A stretch of 64,000 nt of DNA from Hydractinia symbiolongicarpus (taxonomy: Eukaryota; Cnidaria; Hydrozoa; Anthoathecata; Hydractiniidae). The notes under the pieces were generated by a model. It saw nothing but the letters and a program-made list of their open reading frames with translations, searched no databases and was not told where the DNA came from. Positions within the stretch are counted from its first letter, which is position 1; the number at the start of each line of letters is the position of its first letter. The DNA is taken from NCBI RefSeq assembly GCF_029227915.1, contig NC_079883.1, positions 14,136,001 to 14,200,000 of the forward strand, given 5' to 3'. The position numbers and the translations under genes were made by a program. This document shows positions 25,529 through 36,600 of the stretch, in pieces.

Positions 25529-26246
25529 TCTATGTAATAATACGCCAGTTCTGTTTGTGACTTTTGGAAAGTGAATAAAAATTCTTTGATAAAGTCTATA
25601 AAATATCGCCTATAAATTTGTTCTGTAAATTAGCAAACTTTGACGTTAGAGCAATATTGATGTCAAAGGAAAGTATATTAAGATTAGTGAAGCCATTGCA
25701 TTGGACTTTTAAATTTAAGGCTAAATAACTTGGAAACAGATGGAAATAACTGACGTTATCTCCTGCATGGGTAAATAGGGACTACCTGGGACCAATTTGG
25801 GTAAGTTTCCCAAACCTGGGTCCCCGAATCCGTTTCGAAATGGACGCGTTGATGATGTCATCAAAAAACCTTTAAACTTTGATATCTCTGCAACCGTTTG
25901 TCAAAAGTACATGATCCTATACATTTTCTTGATCAGCGTTTTAAGATCTATACGATGAAGGCAACAGGTATACAAATTTCCAAAAATAATTTGGGGGTTT
26001 TGACGGGCCATTGCTGACATCAGCAAAATTTTTAAACCCTTATGTTTCATTACTCGCCTCATCAACACCACACGATCATATATATTTTCTTGATCAGCAG
26101 TGTAAGCCCTACACAATGGAGGAAACATGAAAACAAGGTACTAATTTTTTTGTAGATGGGTTGTTGACGTCATCAAAATTTAAATGGCGCTTCTTTCTCA
26201 ATTTTATCCTGCCTTAGTGGATTTCTCCACGGGCCTTATCGACTAA
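25529..26246 (+). mobile_element. non-autonomous Helitron, full length (about 718 bp)
   Basis: Starts TCTATGTAATAATACGCC immediately after an A. Near its 3' end it has the hairpin GTGGATTTCTCCAC followed by GGGCCTTATCGACTAA, i.e. a CTRR terminus. It is colinear over its whole length with the copy at 56582-57312 (opposite strand). There are no terminal inverted repeats and no target duplication, as expected for Helitrons. It encodes no Rep/helicase. An internal module of about 150 bp (around CTTGATCAGC) is present twice. Confidence 0.85.
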
Positions 26247-26248
26247 AC

Positions 26249-26369
26249 TCTAATAGCTGTATTCTGTCTGTCTGTTTGAGCGCAAAAAAAGCATCGTGCT
26301 GCGGAAACACGAAATATGTGATATAAAGGACGGGCGACCCCGTGGATTTTTCCACGGGTTAACGACTAG
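26249..26369 (+). mobile_element. 121-bp miniature Helitron
   Basis: Begins TCTAATAGCTGT two bases after the end of the previous copy. It keeps the CTGTCTGTCTGT 5' module and ends with the perfect hairpin CCCGTGGATTTTTCCACGGG, then TTAACGACTAG, followed by T. It consists of little more than the two ends of the element. Confidence 0.75.
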
Positions 26370-28792
26370 TTTTTTATATTACCCCTTGATGCTATAATAA
26401 TTAACACAACATTGAGATATGCCAAGTTTACATAAGCTAATGATTAAATTTGTGTAATCTATTGTTTTCGACAGGCAAATATAGCTGCTGTATTTCATAA
26501 TACGGTAAAAATAACAATGAAAAGTCTAATGCTCTGTAAGCTGGTTTAAAGGTAAAGTTAAATTTAAGCAATGCAGTAGATAAAAAAATATTTTGGCTGA
26601 AATTTACACAACATGAAAAGACTCATTAATGTCACATAAAGGTTGTGCTTTATTCTCTAACAAACCCTTGCTGTTAAATGCTGTAGTAAACAACAGAGCT
26701 GGCACATATATGTAAATTTTGTTATTACTTCATTTTCCTACCAATCTCTTCACAGTAAATTAATGTTTACCTACCATGTTACTTATCTTGTACATGTGTG
26801 GTTACATTGTGTAATTGTGTATTCTTATAAATATTCAAAGAATGGTACATCATATAAAAACAAAAATTTAAATACTTTAATTTTTAAACCTGATGGATTT
26901 TGCCATCTTGTACCATTACATGGCACCATCGACAAATACTGTGTCTACAGGATCTTGCATTTAGGGGTGATGCACCAATGACTTTTTCCAAAAATAAGTG
27001 GCAAAATGTAATGAAAGTTTATGCTCTATGCACACCATGTGACCTAACATGTTTGTACAGGGGTACACACTTAAAACCATTGAGGCAGTTCAATCGATAT
27101 TTGAGTAGCAACACCAGAATTGTATTTTTTTATTTTTTCCATGTAGATGGAGTGTCATTTTTATAAATATGTAGCAAATAATATTGATAAAATTTGGGTG
27201 TTTCTTTGTGAAAGTATGGATACCGTCCCTAATCGGAATAGCCTATTTTAGTTGTCTTAATTAAAGTTCGAATAAAGAGTACTTTGAATGGCTAAATTGA
27301 TTGCACCATCTATTTAGGCTACACAAAAGCTATACCAAAGTTTAAATCTTTAGATCAAAATCAATCTATCAAATTGATTATTTTATATAAATCTGTAAAC
27401 AACGCCAGGGTCTGTAATTATGCAATGTGGATAAAAAGTGTTGGAGTTTTTAGTTGTTTTGGCACCACAAACTCTAAGGCCTATTTGTGATTTTTCACCT
27501 AATTAAGAAATAAAAGTCTAACATGCTTTTCTAATGCTGGGAAATCACAAAATCCATGAAGCCTAATTTATTTATATGCATTATGACATAGTTGTCTACT
27601 GATGTTGACTATGGCAGAATTTTGTAATTTTTTAATCAAACGATTCCTCCTCAAGTTTTTTGCATGTTAGCTATCTGCCTAGCTAGCTATATAATTGCTA
27701 AAAAGTGACCTGACCTATCTTGGCGTGATTATGTTTTTGTGTAGACCACTTAGTCATTTATTAGTAGCAGTAGTAGTAGTTGTTGTCACCTGATGGTTTT
27801 TTTAATAATTCCTTTATGCTATGTTTGATGGCTATGATACTTACTGAGTTTCAATATTTATCAATACCTCTCAGAGGCTTTGTTATTGGCTATTACTAAA
27901 AACTACCTTAAGTATCCCTATGAAGTCTTTATTGGGTAAATATAATAACCCTTGTCAGGATTATCCTTAGAACTTGAAAGTTTCAAGACAACTTTGTTTT
28001 ATCAAGTAGAATTCTTCCATATTTTTAGACACATGATTAATCTGATTTCCTGTTTTTTTGGATTTTACCTGAAAATCAGGAAAAAACAGATTTTTAGGCA
28101 ATATTTTGAAATGTTTTAAGCAAAATCTGCAAAAAATGGAATATATATGTTAAATAACTTTTATTTGGCTTTCAGAAACTTCAAACAGAATGTAAAAATT
28201 CGTTCTAGAACTAAAGTAATTGAATTTTAAGTAGATATATACCAGTATTTTGATCAAATTTCAACCTTTCGATGATGTCACAGAAAAAAGTGCTGACATA
28301 AGCAAAGATTTCTGCTGTTATTTTGTTCTTTTTGTGTCATACTATACATAAAGTAAGATTCAAATTAGACAAGCCTTTAAAAAGTTATTAAAGGTGGGAC
28401 AGAATTTCCCCTGCCCCCCCAAAAAATAAATCATATCACGTTTTTGACTTTCGTATGTATTGAACATGTCTATTTAATATTTAATATAAAAGCTTACCAT
28501 TAAGCTTTATACTAACATTTGGAATAATTTTTTACTTGAATTACAGAAAAGTATGACCTCAGTTTTTAAAGCATTCATGGATATTTTTTTATTGCACAAA
28601 ACCATTTAATATTATATGAGAAAATTCATTAAAATTTTCATTAGTGTCCTTTACTTTTTGTCTAAAAAAGGAAAATCTGAGTTAAGTTTACCCAAAGAAT
28701 ATATAAAAAAAAGCTGTTGAAATGTTTTATATGCACATCACCCCCAAAAATACTGACAAATTACAACCCTGCTCTCATCGTACATACTTTCA

Positions 28793-29003
28793 AGAATGAG
28801 TTCCAGGGTAGCAAGCCTTGTTTCTTTTCCTTTACTTGGTAGAGGGACACCATGTAAACAGAAAAAATTGTGGCAGCAAAAGTGAAGAGGTAGTTGTTAC
28901 AGCTTGAATTATCACAATATTGTAATTGATCGCCATAATAAAAAATAGATTCTTTTAGACTTGTGTACCACTGTGCAGAAGAGGCCACTAAAGGAGGCAG
29001 CAT
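28793..29003 (-). CDS. possible first exon of a small membrane protein
   Basis: From ATG 29003 the frame encodes MLPPLVASSAQWYTSLKESI, then a probable single transmembrane helix (YLFTFAATIFSVYMVSLY) followed by basic residues (QVKEKKQG), and ends SFLK at a GTATGT donor. Unspliced, it would run nine more residues to a stop at 28761. No downstream exon could be assigned and no family is recognised. The helix followed by positive charges is a reasonable type of microprotein, but the frame is short enough to arise by chance. Confidence 0.3.
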
Positions 29004-30831
29004 TATTTAAAATAAAAAAAATGCAGAGGCAAAATAATAAGAATAATAGACGATGGTAGTTGGAGGTACCAAATCATACAGCTGTGCTCTTTTACTTGCT
29101 GTACTTTTTGTTTTGTTTGTTGTTTACTCAAGGCAGCTGCTTTAGTATAATACCAAAAACGGTTGAAAAAATAATAAAAAAAGTATATGGATATAGCTGG
29201 CTAGACAAAAATAATCGCAAAAACGGTAAACAAAACAAACCCTCTTTTTTCCTTCTTGCTGTCACTGTCACTGCGCCATTATGCTTTTGCGTCACGGTAA
29301 ATCCGGGCCCGAGAATTTACATTTTGTACTGGCCTCTCCCCCCCCCCCCCCCCCCCCCCCATTTTTGCTAGAAAGAAAGGCAGTGCAGAATGCAATAAGC
29401 TGATCCATCTTCACCTCTCGCCCACCCCTGCTCCGCCCGACCACCCGCAATAATAATAGCTTTTAATTCCAAAGAGCTCTTTTTTTATAGTTACTCAGTC
29501 CAAACCTAGGGACGGTCCTGAGGAAATTGTGATTTTCTAGAATTGTTGAAACATACTTTTTTTTTTCGTTTTCTCTGCGGTCCAGGTAGCGGAAATTCCT
29601 TATTTACCCTCTCTCCGAAAGGCCTAAATTTCACGGTATTTGATTTAAATTTAAACTTCGCTTAAAACCAGTATAAATATGCCATAACTGTATCAAATTC
29701 GGAACGTTGTTATTAAGCGAACGATTACGGGGGAGCTTGGTTAGTCGTCTCTGTTTGAACGGTTATTTAAAATAAAAAGATTTGTCATGTGAACCACCAC
29801 GTAATACCCCATTTTCCCTCAACTTTTGATCGAGGAAGATGATTCTTTAATCCTGAAAGCAACAAAAATTATTCCCTTTTACCCCTTTCCCACGATAAGA
29901 TATTTTTTTTAAAATTGGTCTAAAAACGTTAAGAAAAAACAAAAGAAAACAAAGGCATGTGTAACCCTGCCGTAAACGTTTTATGAATATTTCAAGTGAC
30001 ATTCATTGCTGACATTTTTTTCTTCAACTCCTTCTGTATATATATTTTTGGAATGCAGCACGTGTTGTCGGTAAACAGAAGAAAAAGATCAGAACACATT
30101 TCGACATACATTGTTTGCCCAGCTGACACAACACGTTCAAAATATGTTCAAACAATAGCAACCAGCCACGCAAAAAGTCGTCTCGATGCACCATAACAAT
30201 CCTGTAATTTTTATTGTTGAATTAAAACCTATCGAGTAAAAGACGACGTTTACGTTTGAAAACGATCAAAAGAACAAAATTTATCAAAGAAAAAACAAAT
30301 ACAATGTCTAAGATATAAATGGACCATTCATTGTATTAAAACAGACATAAAGGCAAGAGATATTACATTACTAACGGAAAGCAGTACTAGAAGATAACAT
30401 TAACTGGTAATTTACCACCGGGAAACACGGAAGAAAAGTTTATTCAGGGAAATTTTCTTTTTTTATTAATAATAACAGTTTTTTTGTGTGAAGCGATTAA
30501 ACAAAAAAAGCGAAAGATAAATATTATGAAACTATATACAAAACACATTAATGCTTTAAAATACAATAAAAACATAAAATCTTTAACACTCAAAGAAGAA
30601 AACATATATATTATATTAAACGAGAGAGTGGTAATATCGAGTTATGTATATATATAATAAAACCGAAAATTAAAAGCGTTGGTGAAATTAAATAAAGTGT
30701 GTGTTATGATCTGTTGCAAAAGCTTATATTAAAGAAACAAATTTTTTTAAGAAAAACAAGAGATAGCTTTAGTGGAATCGTTTTGTTGTTGTTGTGATAA
30801 ATTTATTTTGGCGTTACGTGTTAATGGAGAA
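29004..30831. other. intergenic region
   Basis: No gene is supported. It contains a poly-C homopolymer at about 29338-29360 and very AT-rich sequence upstream of the RING gene, which probably includes its 5' UTR and promoter. The frames at 29060-29371 and 29996-30196 lack recognisable content; the first ends in a proline run made only by the poly-C tract. Confidence 0.5.
29338..29360 (+). repeat. poly-C tract
   Basis: An almost uninterrupted run of more than 20 cytosines in an otherwise AT-rich region. The exact length is likely to be assembly-sensitive. Confidence 0.9.
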
Positions 30832-31494
30832 ATGTTTTTATGTCGCTTTATGTGTAACGTCAAAATTCCAGCACGTATGCTAAAACGTATGAAACAGATG
30901 TTATGGCTGAGTCTAACACTGGCGTTATTCAGTATTCTTTGTGTCATCAATTATTTTCTTAGCTTATGGATATTAATTCTAAGTGGATATAACTTCTCGA
31001 CGTTTCTACCTGCTCTTACGTTAGTTTTTATAGCGCTAGCGATAGCTATATACGTCGTTACGACGTATTTTTCGACGAAAAGTATTAAAAAGGCGATAAA
31101 ATTATTAGAACGGTTGAATATCGACGAGTTTACTGATGTCATGTCAAAATATAAACATGAGGTCTATCAAAGGAGAAGAAGCACTTCAGAAAGCGGTAGC
31201 TGTTTGATTTGTTACGAATACGAAGCGAAAACCGTAACATATCCTTGCAAGCACAGAATCATGTGTGGTAAATGTGCGTGGACTTATATCGGCTCACGTA
31301 TGAAAAGTCAATTGGCGGTAACTTGTATTTTGTGTAGAACTGAAGTAAAAAGAGTTGAAGGAGACGCAGTTATAACGCTGGGCAGTAAAGATGTAAACCG
31401 TTTACAAGAAATTCTTATGAAAAACACGAATTGTCACAAGAGCTGTGAAAAAAGAAGAAAAGTCTTGAAGAACTTATTTTTTTGTCGAGTTTAA
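30832..31494 (+). CDS. two-TM RING-finger protein (probable membrane E3 ubiquitin ligase)
   Basis: 220 residues from ATG 30832; the frame is open further upstream (to about 30751) but without an earlier ATG. Two hydrophobic segments (about residues 24-50, MLWLSLTLALFSILCVINYF and onward, and about 58-82, LPALTLVFIALAIAIYVVTTYF) predict a membrane hairpin. A C3HC4 RING-HC follows at about 121-170: CLICYEYEAKTVTYPC, then KHRIMCGKC, then CILC; all seven cysteines and the histidine are present. A basic, cysteine-containing tail follows. The layout (TM pair then C-terminal RING) recalls small organelle-membrane ligases, but I do not recognise a named orthologue. Substrates are unknown. ATTAAA at 31645-31650 may be the polyadenylation signal. 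Confidence 0.85.
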   Translation: MFLCRFMCNVKIPARMLKRMKQMLWLSLTLALFSILCVINYFLSLWILILSGYNFSTFLPALTLVFIALAIAIYVVTTYFSTKSIKKAIKLLERLNIDEFTDVMSKYKHEVYQRRRSTSESGSCLICYEYEAKTVTYPCKHRIMCGKCAWTYIGSRMKSQLAVTCILCRTEVKRVEGDAVITLGSKDVNRLQEILMKNTNCHKSCEKRRKVLKNLFFCRV

Positions 31495-32668
31495 TTTGTG
31501 GTTAGGGTATAATTTTTCGAGGTGTTTATTTTAAAAATGACGCGAATTTTGCAGCTTTATTTATTGAATTTTATTCCTGTTTGTGTTTTTCCTTTCTGTG
31601 AATATATTTTGTAAATAGGACATTTTTGTACAGTTTGAATTTAAATTAAAGAACAGATGACTATTTAATTGTTGTGTCGATGCACACAAATTTTCCTGTT
31701 TTTTTTTTACTACCCTCTGAGATTCACAACATGGAATCAATCTCTTTTTATCATGCATCTATAGTCTATCGGTGTTTTCTTTCTATAACCAAACCTCAAA
31801 TCACTGGCACGAATTCGCAACCCTAGGCGAGTTCATAATCACTTACGTAAATAACTGAGTTTTAAGTTATTTATAGACGGTTGCTACGCAACGTTCGTTT
31901 TCCGTTTGTTTTTCTTTAAACAAAAAACACAAAGAAAAAATTCGTTAAATATGGCAGGGCTTTCAGGCCGGCCTGAATTTAATGTTGGCGCCAAATTTAC
32001 TGCACTAAAGCTTTCTTATCTAAACCAACTTCGATTTCAAGGCTATTTACCTACAAGGGTAGTCAAACATTTAAAATCAAACGACGTAACACGAAACAAA
32101 TATGTCATAATCACGAAGCAGAGGTGTTTTCGAAAATATACTATTCTACTGCTCATCTTAAATCACCAACATTAAGAATTTTTACTCTATGTATTGGGTG
32201 ATTAACCTCTACCTCCGGTAAGGTTAAATATATAGACAGCAAGTCCTGGATACGAGGTTGCGTGCCTTTCTAGAAAATAACGAATCTAGAGAAATAGAAA
32301 AAAAAAGAGTAACAATTTAAAAGAGAATATATTATTCTTGGTATACATATAGAAAAGAAATGGGCGAAGTTGTTGTTAGATTTTCGTTATATCGAACATT
32401 TTATTTATATTATATAGTTTCATTTCTTGCATACGGTCAATCAAAAATCGTAACGTTAGGATTCTGCTTTTTAATCTACTGTACTTTTCCCCGTAACGCC
32501 TGGTAACACAAACAAATACCTCACCCTCCTTTCTTAATTTTTCTCGCAAAAACACTTCGTCAAAAACGATAATTCATACCCTAAACGTTACGCTATTTTT
32601 AAATGACCCTGCATGGACACAAGTTACAACATTCGAATTCGTTTCTGTTTTTATTAATGTCAATTTTC

Positions 32669-32765
32669 GGACAAAGTGGGATTCAAACCCACGCACTTCA
32701 AATTTACTGGTTTCAAGTTACAGCTTGTCTAGGGATGACGCCTTAGACCGCTATGCCATCCGTCT
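32669..32765 (-). pseudogene. degenerate tRNA-Leu-like sequence
   Basis: The minus strand carries an A box (TGGCATAGCGG) in a D-arm that continues TCTAAGGCG, and a B box (GGTTTGAATCC) in a T-arm GTGGGTTTGAATCCCAC. Both arms resemble eukaryotic tRNA-Leu. The acceptor stem pairs only partly (GACGGA with TTTGTC), the region between the arms is too long, and no proper anticodon stem forms. It is therefore a tRNA pseudogene or the head of a tRNA-derived SINE. No SINE tail is evident. Confidence 0.55.
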
Positions 32766-33121
32766 ATGGGACAATTCACCACTCTTGCCCATTAAACTAA
32801 CTTATCAATCTCTGTTGATCATGGGAGTAGCACACATCAATAGACAGAAGTTCAACTCCGACCATTAACACTTATTTGACGGACAAAATGTCATGACTAA
32901 ATTCTACTAATTTACAAATTGAAATCAATTTATTCTTCTATATTTGATCCTGTTTGTATCTTATAATATATCTATCATTCCATAATACCCTTAAACTTGA
33001 ATTTAGTGACTTTTTTATAACAAGTCAACTGTGAAAAGATTTTTATTCATTCATTTTCTTATTTATTTATTACGTTAGGTTTTTATGTTTAAACAGCAAG
33101 TCCTGAGGACGAGCTTTTTTC

Positions 33122-33150
33122 TCATTCATTCATTCATTCATTCATTCATT
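33122..33150. repeat. (ATTC)n microsatellite
   Basis: About seven tandem ATTC units. Length is likely polymorphic. Confidence 0.9.
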
Positions 33151-33692
33151 GATTTTTTTACATTCGTCTCCATCCCTTAATTTACTGTGGCTTTAAAACC
33201 TATAATTTCATGCAAAAATGACTGTTATATTTGCAAGCGTCTGTCTTAAAACCTGAATAGACGTTAAACGCTTGACAACATTTAAAAAACATAAAACTTA
33301 ACCTTTCTGATATTTTTAAAAATAATATGCGATGATATAATGCGATGAAGATCTCAGCATGCTGATGTCAGCGGAAATTACTCAACTAAACAATGCCAGC
33401 CTGTCGTGTAAAGCGGTAAATTCCCAAGCAGCTGTGATTTAAAGCAACACACATTGTCTTATATAGGATTCTGTGAACATTACACGGAAAAAAGAGCTGA
33501 GTCATTCTTTTGTTAGCCACTATATAACCGCATATACCTGACGTCAAGTGTTCTTTTACCTTAACGTCAAGTTTAAAGTGTTCTTCCATTGATTTTCAGA
33601 AAACCTTTTAAGGGCTTTCTTCATATAGTATAAAAATCTATTGCGTGAAAAAAATATCGATTTATGAACAACGTTTCGCTCGTAAAAATGTA

Positions 33693-36600
33693 TTATAATT
33701 TTGATTTGATTAACTTTGCTGTTCGTTCGTATAAAAATACCTCTGGTGTGAACGTCCCATGAAATCCATACGGCACATGATGTTTTAGTTTGATGCGCGC
33801 TACCGGTCCTTTTTCCACGCACCGTGCGTCTAGTATACAAAAATCAGTCTTGTGCGTGTCTGGATGATACAGCTGCACTAATACGTACCCATCATCCTCA
33901 GCACCTTGTTTCGACGCGGCGTAACCATGACGAGGCGCGAAGACAGGTTCACCTATGACACCGTCGGAGTTCCAAACACTTTTTTTTATCGATTTTGTGT
34001 CCAGCTATAAAGAAAAACACGGAGATGGAGAACTCGGTATTTTAATACTTTTTTATTTTTGTTTATTAACTACTTTTGATCTATCTTCTGAGACTTATTC
34101 ATTTATTGATTGACTTATTGAGACTATAAGGTTACCATGCAAAAATTAGGAGATAGCAACATTCATTTGAAAAATTAGTTCCAAAATTTTTGCAAAATTA
34201 AAATTGAGTTAGTTATTGTTCAAGACCTAAATTATTTCTCAATTTTAAGCTCCAAAATTTAGAGTGAGTAGCCAGCCTGGAAGAAACCCACTCACCTTTA
34301 CAAGGTCTCGATACGGTATCATCTCATTCCGATCATTTGCCATCAAGTATATAAACTTTGTGCCGGTCTGACCATTCCTGTATGGATGACTTGAAGGGAA
34401 CTCCGCAGAAGCACTGTCAATTTGTGTCCGACTGGACTTCCTGGTAGATAAATTCAAGGTATAATTAAAAGTCAACCCAGGGCTGACATCTGTATTGGAC
34501 AACCACACGCCCTTCGCGAATGTCATGTTAAACTTCTCGTCCAAACACACGCAGTTAAATTTTAACTCTTCGTTGATCTCCTCCGCAGTGCCAAAATGAA
34601 AAATCTATAGAGAGAAGTTACGCATGACAGATTTTACCAAACCATGCACAAGTCACACGCAAGACTTGTTCCAACTCTTTTTTGCTCTTGTGATGTTTTT
34701 TATTAGTTTCGGATGTATTATCTTTATTACGAAATCAATGCGAAAATAAAAATCCCGACTCACATGACACGGGTCTGTGTCAAAACAAATCACCTCCTTC
34801 TCACTCTTCGCATCTCGAGGGATAACAACAAACCGGGAAGGCTTATCGGGATAGTACCGCATGCTTTCTCCTGGAGACGTCCAACCGGAAAGGATTTGAA
34901 AAGCAGTCCATTTCCCGACATCGGTGAACGGGGTGATGTGGAAGAGATAGTAGCTCGGGAAAAGCAAAAAATCATGCGCATAATTTAAATCGGGGATGTG
35001 CATCTCCATTTTCTTCATCAGGCTCCATTTCCGATCGAATTCAAACACTTGTAACGTCGGCCGTCGTTTCATGACGCCGGGCTTTAAACTAAACAAAACT
35101 AAATTCTAGAAAAGAAATGCGAGATATTACCTACCACATCAAGAAGAAAATCGTTTTTAAAAAAATTGTTACATAAAGTAATTGGCTGCATAAAATATTT
35201 CCAAAAATGTCAATTCGCTAAAATCTATTTTTTGTAATTGATAAAAATAATGACCAGCCACTGTAATACCAGAAAATTTAACTTAAAGGCTACCTTAAAA
35301 CTGCAAAAAAAAAAACTCTGAAATGATTAATTCGCATAAAAAAAATCTTCGCAAAATACGTCAATATGAATAATAGACGAAAATAAATCTCGCGGAAGGC
35401 ATTTTTTAGACCTTGCAGAAATAAATCCCAATAAACGTCTCCTTTTGAGCCTGTTAAAAAAATCACCACCGTGTTTCAAAATGAACACAAGCTCTTGTGG
35501 TCTTGTATAGTAAAAATTTTGACGTCAATATTTTGTTAGGTTAGCTTAGAAAGTTCCAGAAGTAAGATTTGTGTGTGTCAGAAGAATATGAAACAGACGG
35601 AACATTCTTATATTTAGGGTAGTACGAAAGTTATAATTAGGAAATATCACATGATAGCTCTTATCATGCACGATTTCAAAATATCTTTTTTCACAGGGCA
35701 GCTAAATTCTTCCCGCCAAAAACTGCTTTTTCTGCGTCTAAAAACGTTAGACAACGCAACTGCTTTGTGTTAGCTAAAATTTATAAATAATAAACAAAAA
35801 CCTAGATTACCCCAACTTTGGTCAAAATGAATTGAAAAAGAGCTTTACTGTAAACATTGACTTTGTTAATTACCGCTTTTTATATTTGTTCGCAAAGAAA
35901 TTCTTAAAAGCTCCAAGTTCACAACTTACCATCGTAACTGGATCGATACGAAAATGAACGCCAGCATTCCCCAATGACAGGCTCCCATTTAAGTTGTCCA
36001 AACCTAGCGTTTCTAGTGAGTATGGATCCAAACAGTGCGGCAGATGTGTTTCATAAAGCGAAAGGATCTAAATCACAAAAAAACAAAGAAAGATTAAATT
36101 CTTTCTTATATCTCTACTATCTGGACAAAGCTTTCAAAAAATTGCAAGTGTAAAATGGTGGGCCAAATCATGGAGAGTAATTTGTTTTTTAAAGACTTAG
36201 TTCTTTGCACTTAATTCCCTTATAAAACAAATTTAGAAGATTTCTAAAGTGAATGGTGTTAGAAAGAAATGTAAAAATTGGACACGTTAGATCCTATTAG
36301 AATGTACAAATCATGTTAGTTTGTTTCTATAAATTTAAAGATGGTAGGGTTAAGTTTAATCTGCACCCCTTTAGGCTTAAAACAAGATTTCAACATAGAT
36401 AGACACTACTCACTACGCATGCCCATAACATTGTAAAACTGCTTACTCAGCAAAAACTGTTGTTAAATACATTGTACTATTTTCGAAATTTTGGTGGGCT
36501 TAACATGGCTCTGTTTAACTCTTATAAAAAACAGTGTACCTAGTTGAGTCAAACTAAGGTATCACGGAAATTTTAGTTTAGTTTGGCTCTGTTTGGCAAT

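Larger units (their letters stand above)
25039..28760. other. gene-poor region with Helitrons
   Basis: Apart from the Helitron pair at 25529-26369, no element or gene is supported. The open frames at 25901-26128 and 26763-27166 are not coding: the first lies wholly inside Helitron DNA and the second has no motif or splice context. 28380-28430 contains a short poly-C/poly-A run. Confidence 0.5.
31495..33692. other. intergenic region with tRNA-like relic
   Basis: Contains the tRNA-Leu-like sequence at 32669-32765 and an (ATTC)n microsatellite at about 33122-33150. ACAGCAAGTCCTG occurs at about 32235 and again at about 33094, perhaps marking the ends of an old insertion. The frame at 31906-32175 begins MAGLSGRPEFNVGAKFTALKL after an ATG at 31951 but has no recognisable domain. 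Confidence 0.45.

Noticed and set aside
25901-26128. 75-codon frame
   Set aside because: Lies entirely inside the Helitron, antisense, and has no transposase or helicase motif.
33121-33150. Regular ATTC repeats considered as a CRISPR-like or centromeric array
   Set aside because: Simple 4-bp microsatellite without spacers, in a eukaryotic genome.
35089-35105. Alternative acceptor TTTAG for CCD exon 4 at 35089
   Set aside because: It breaks the frame with exon 3; the acceptor at 35106 keeps phase 0 and adds the family-like LVLFSLKPG.
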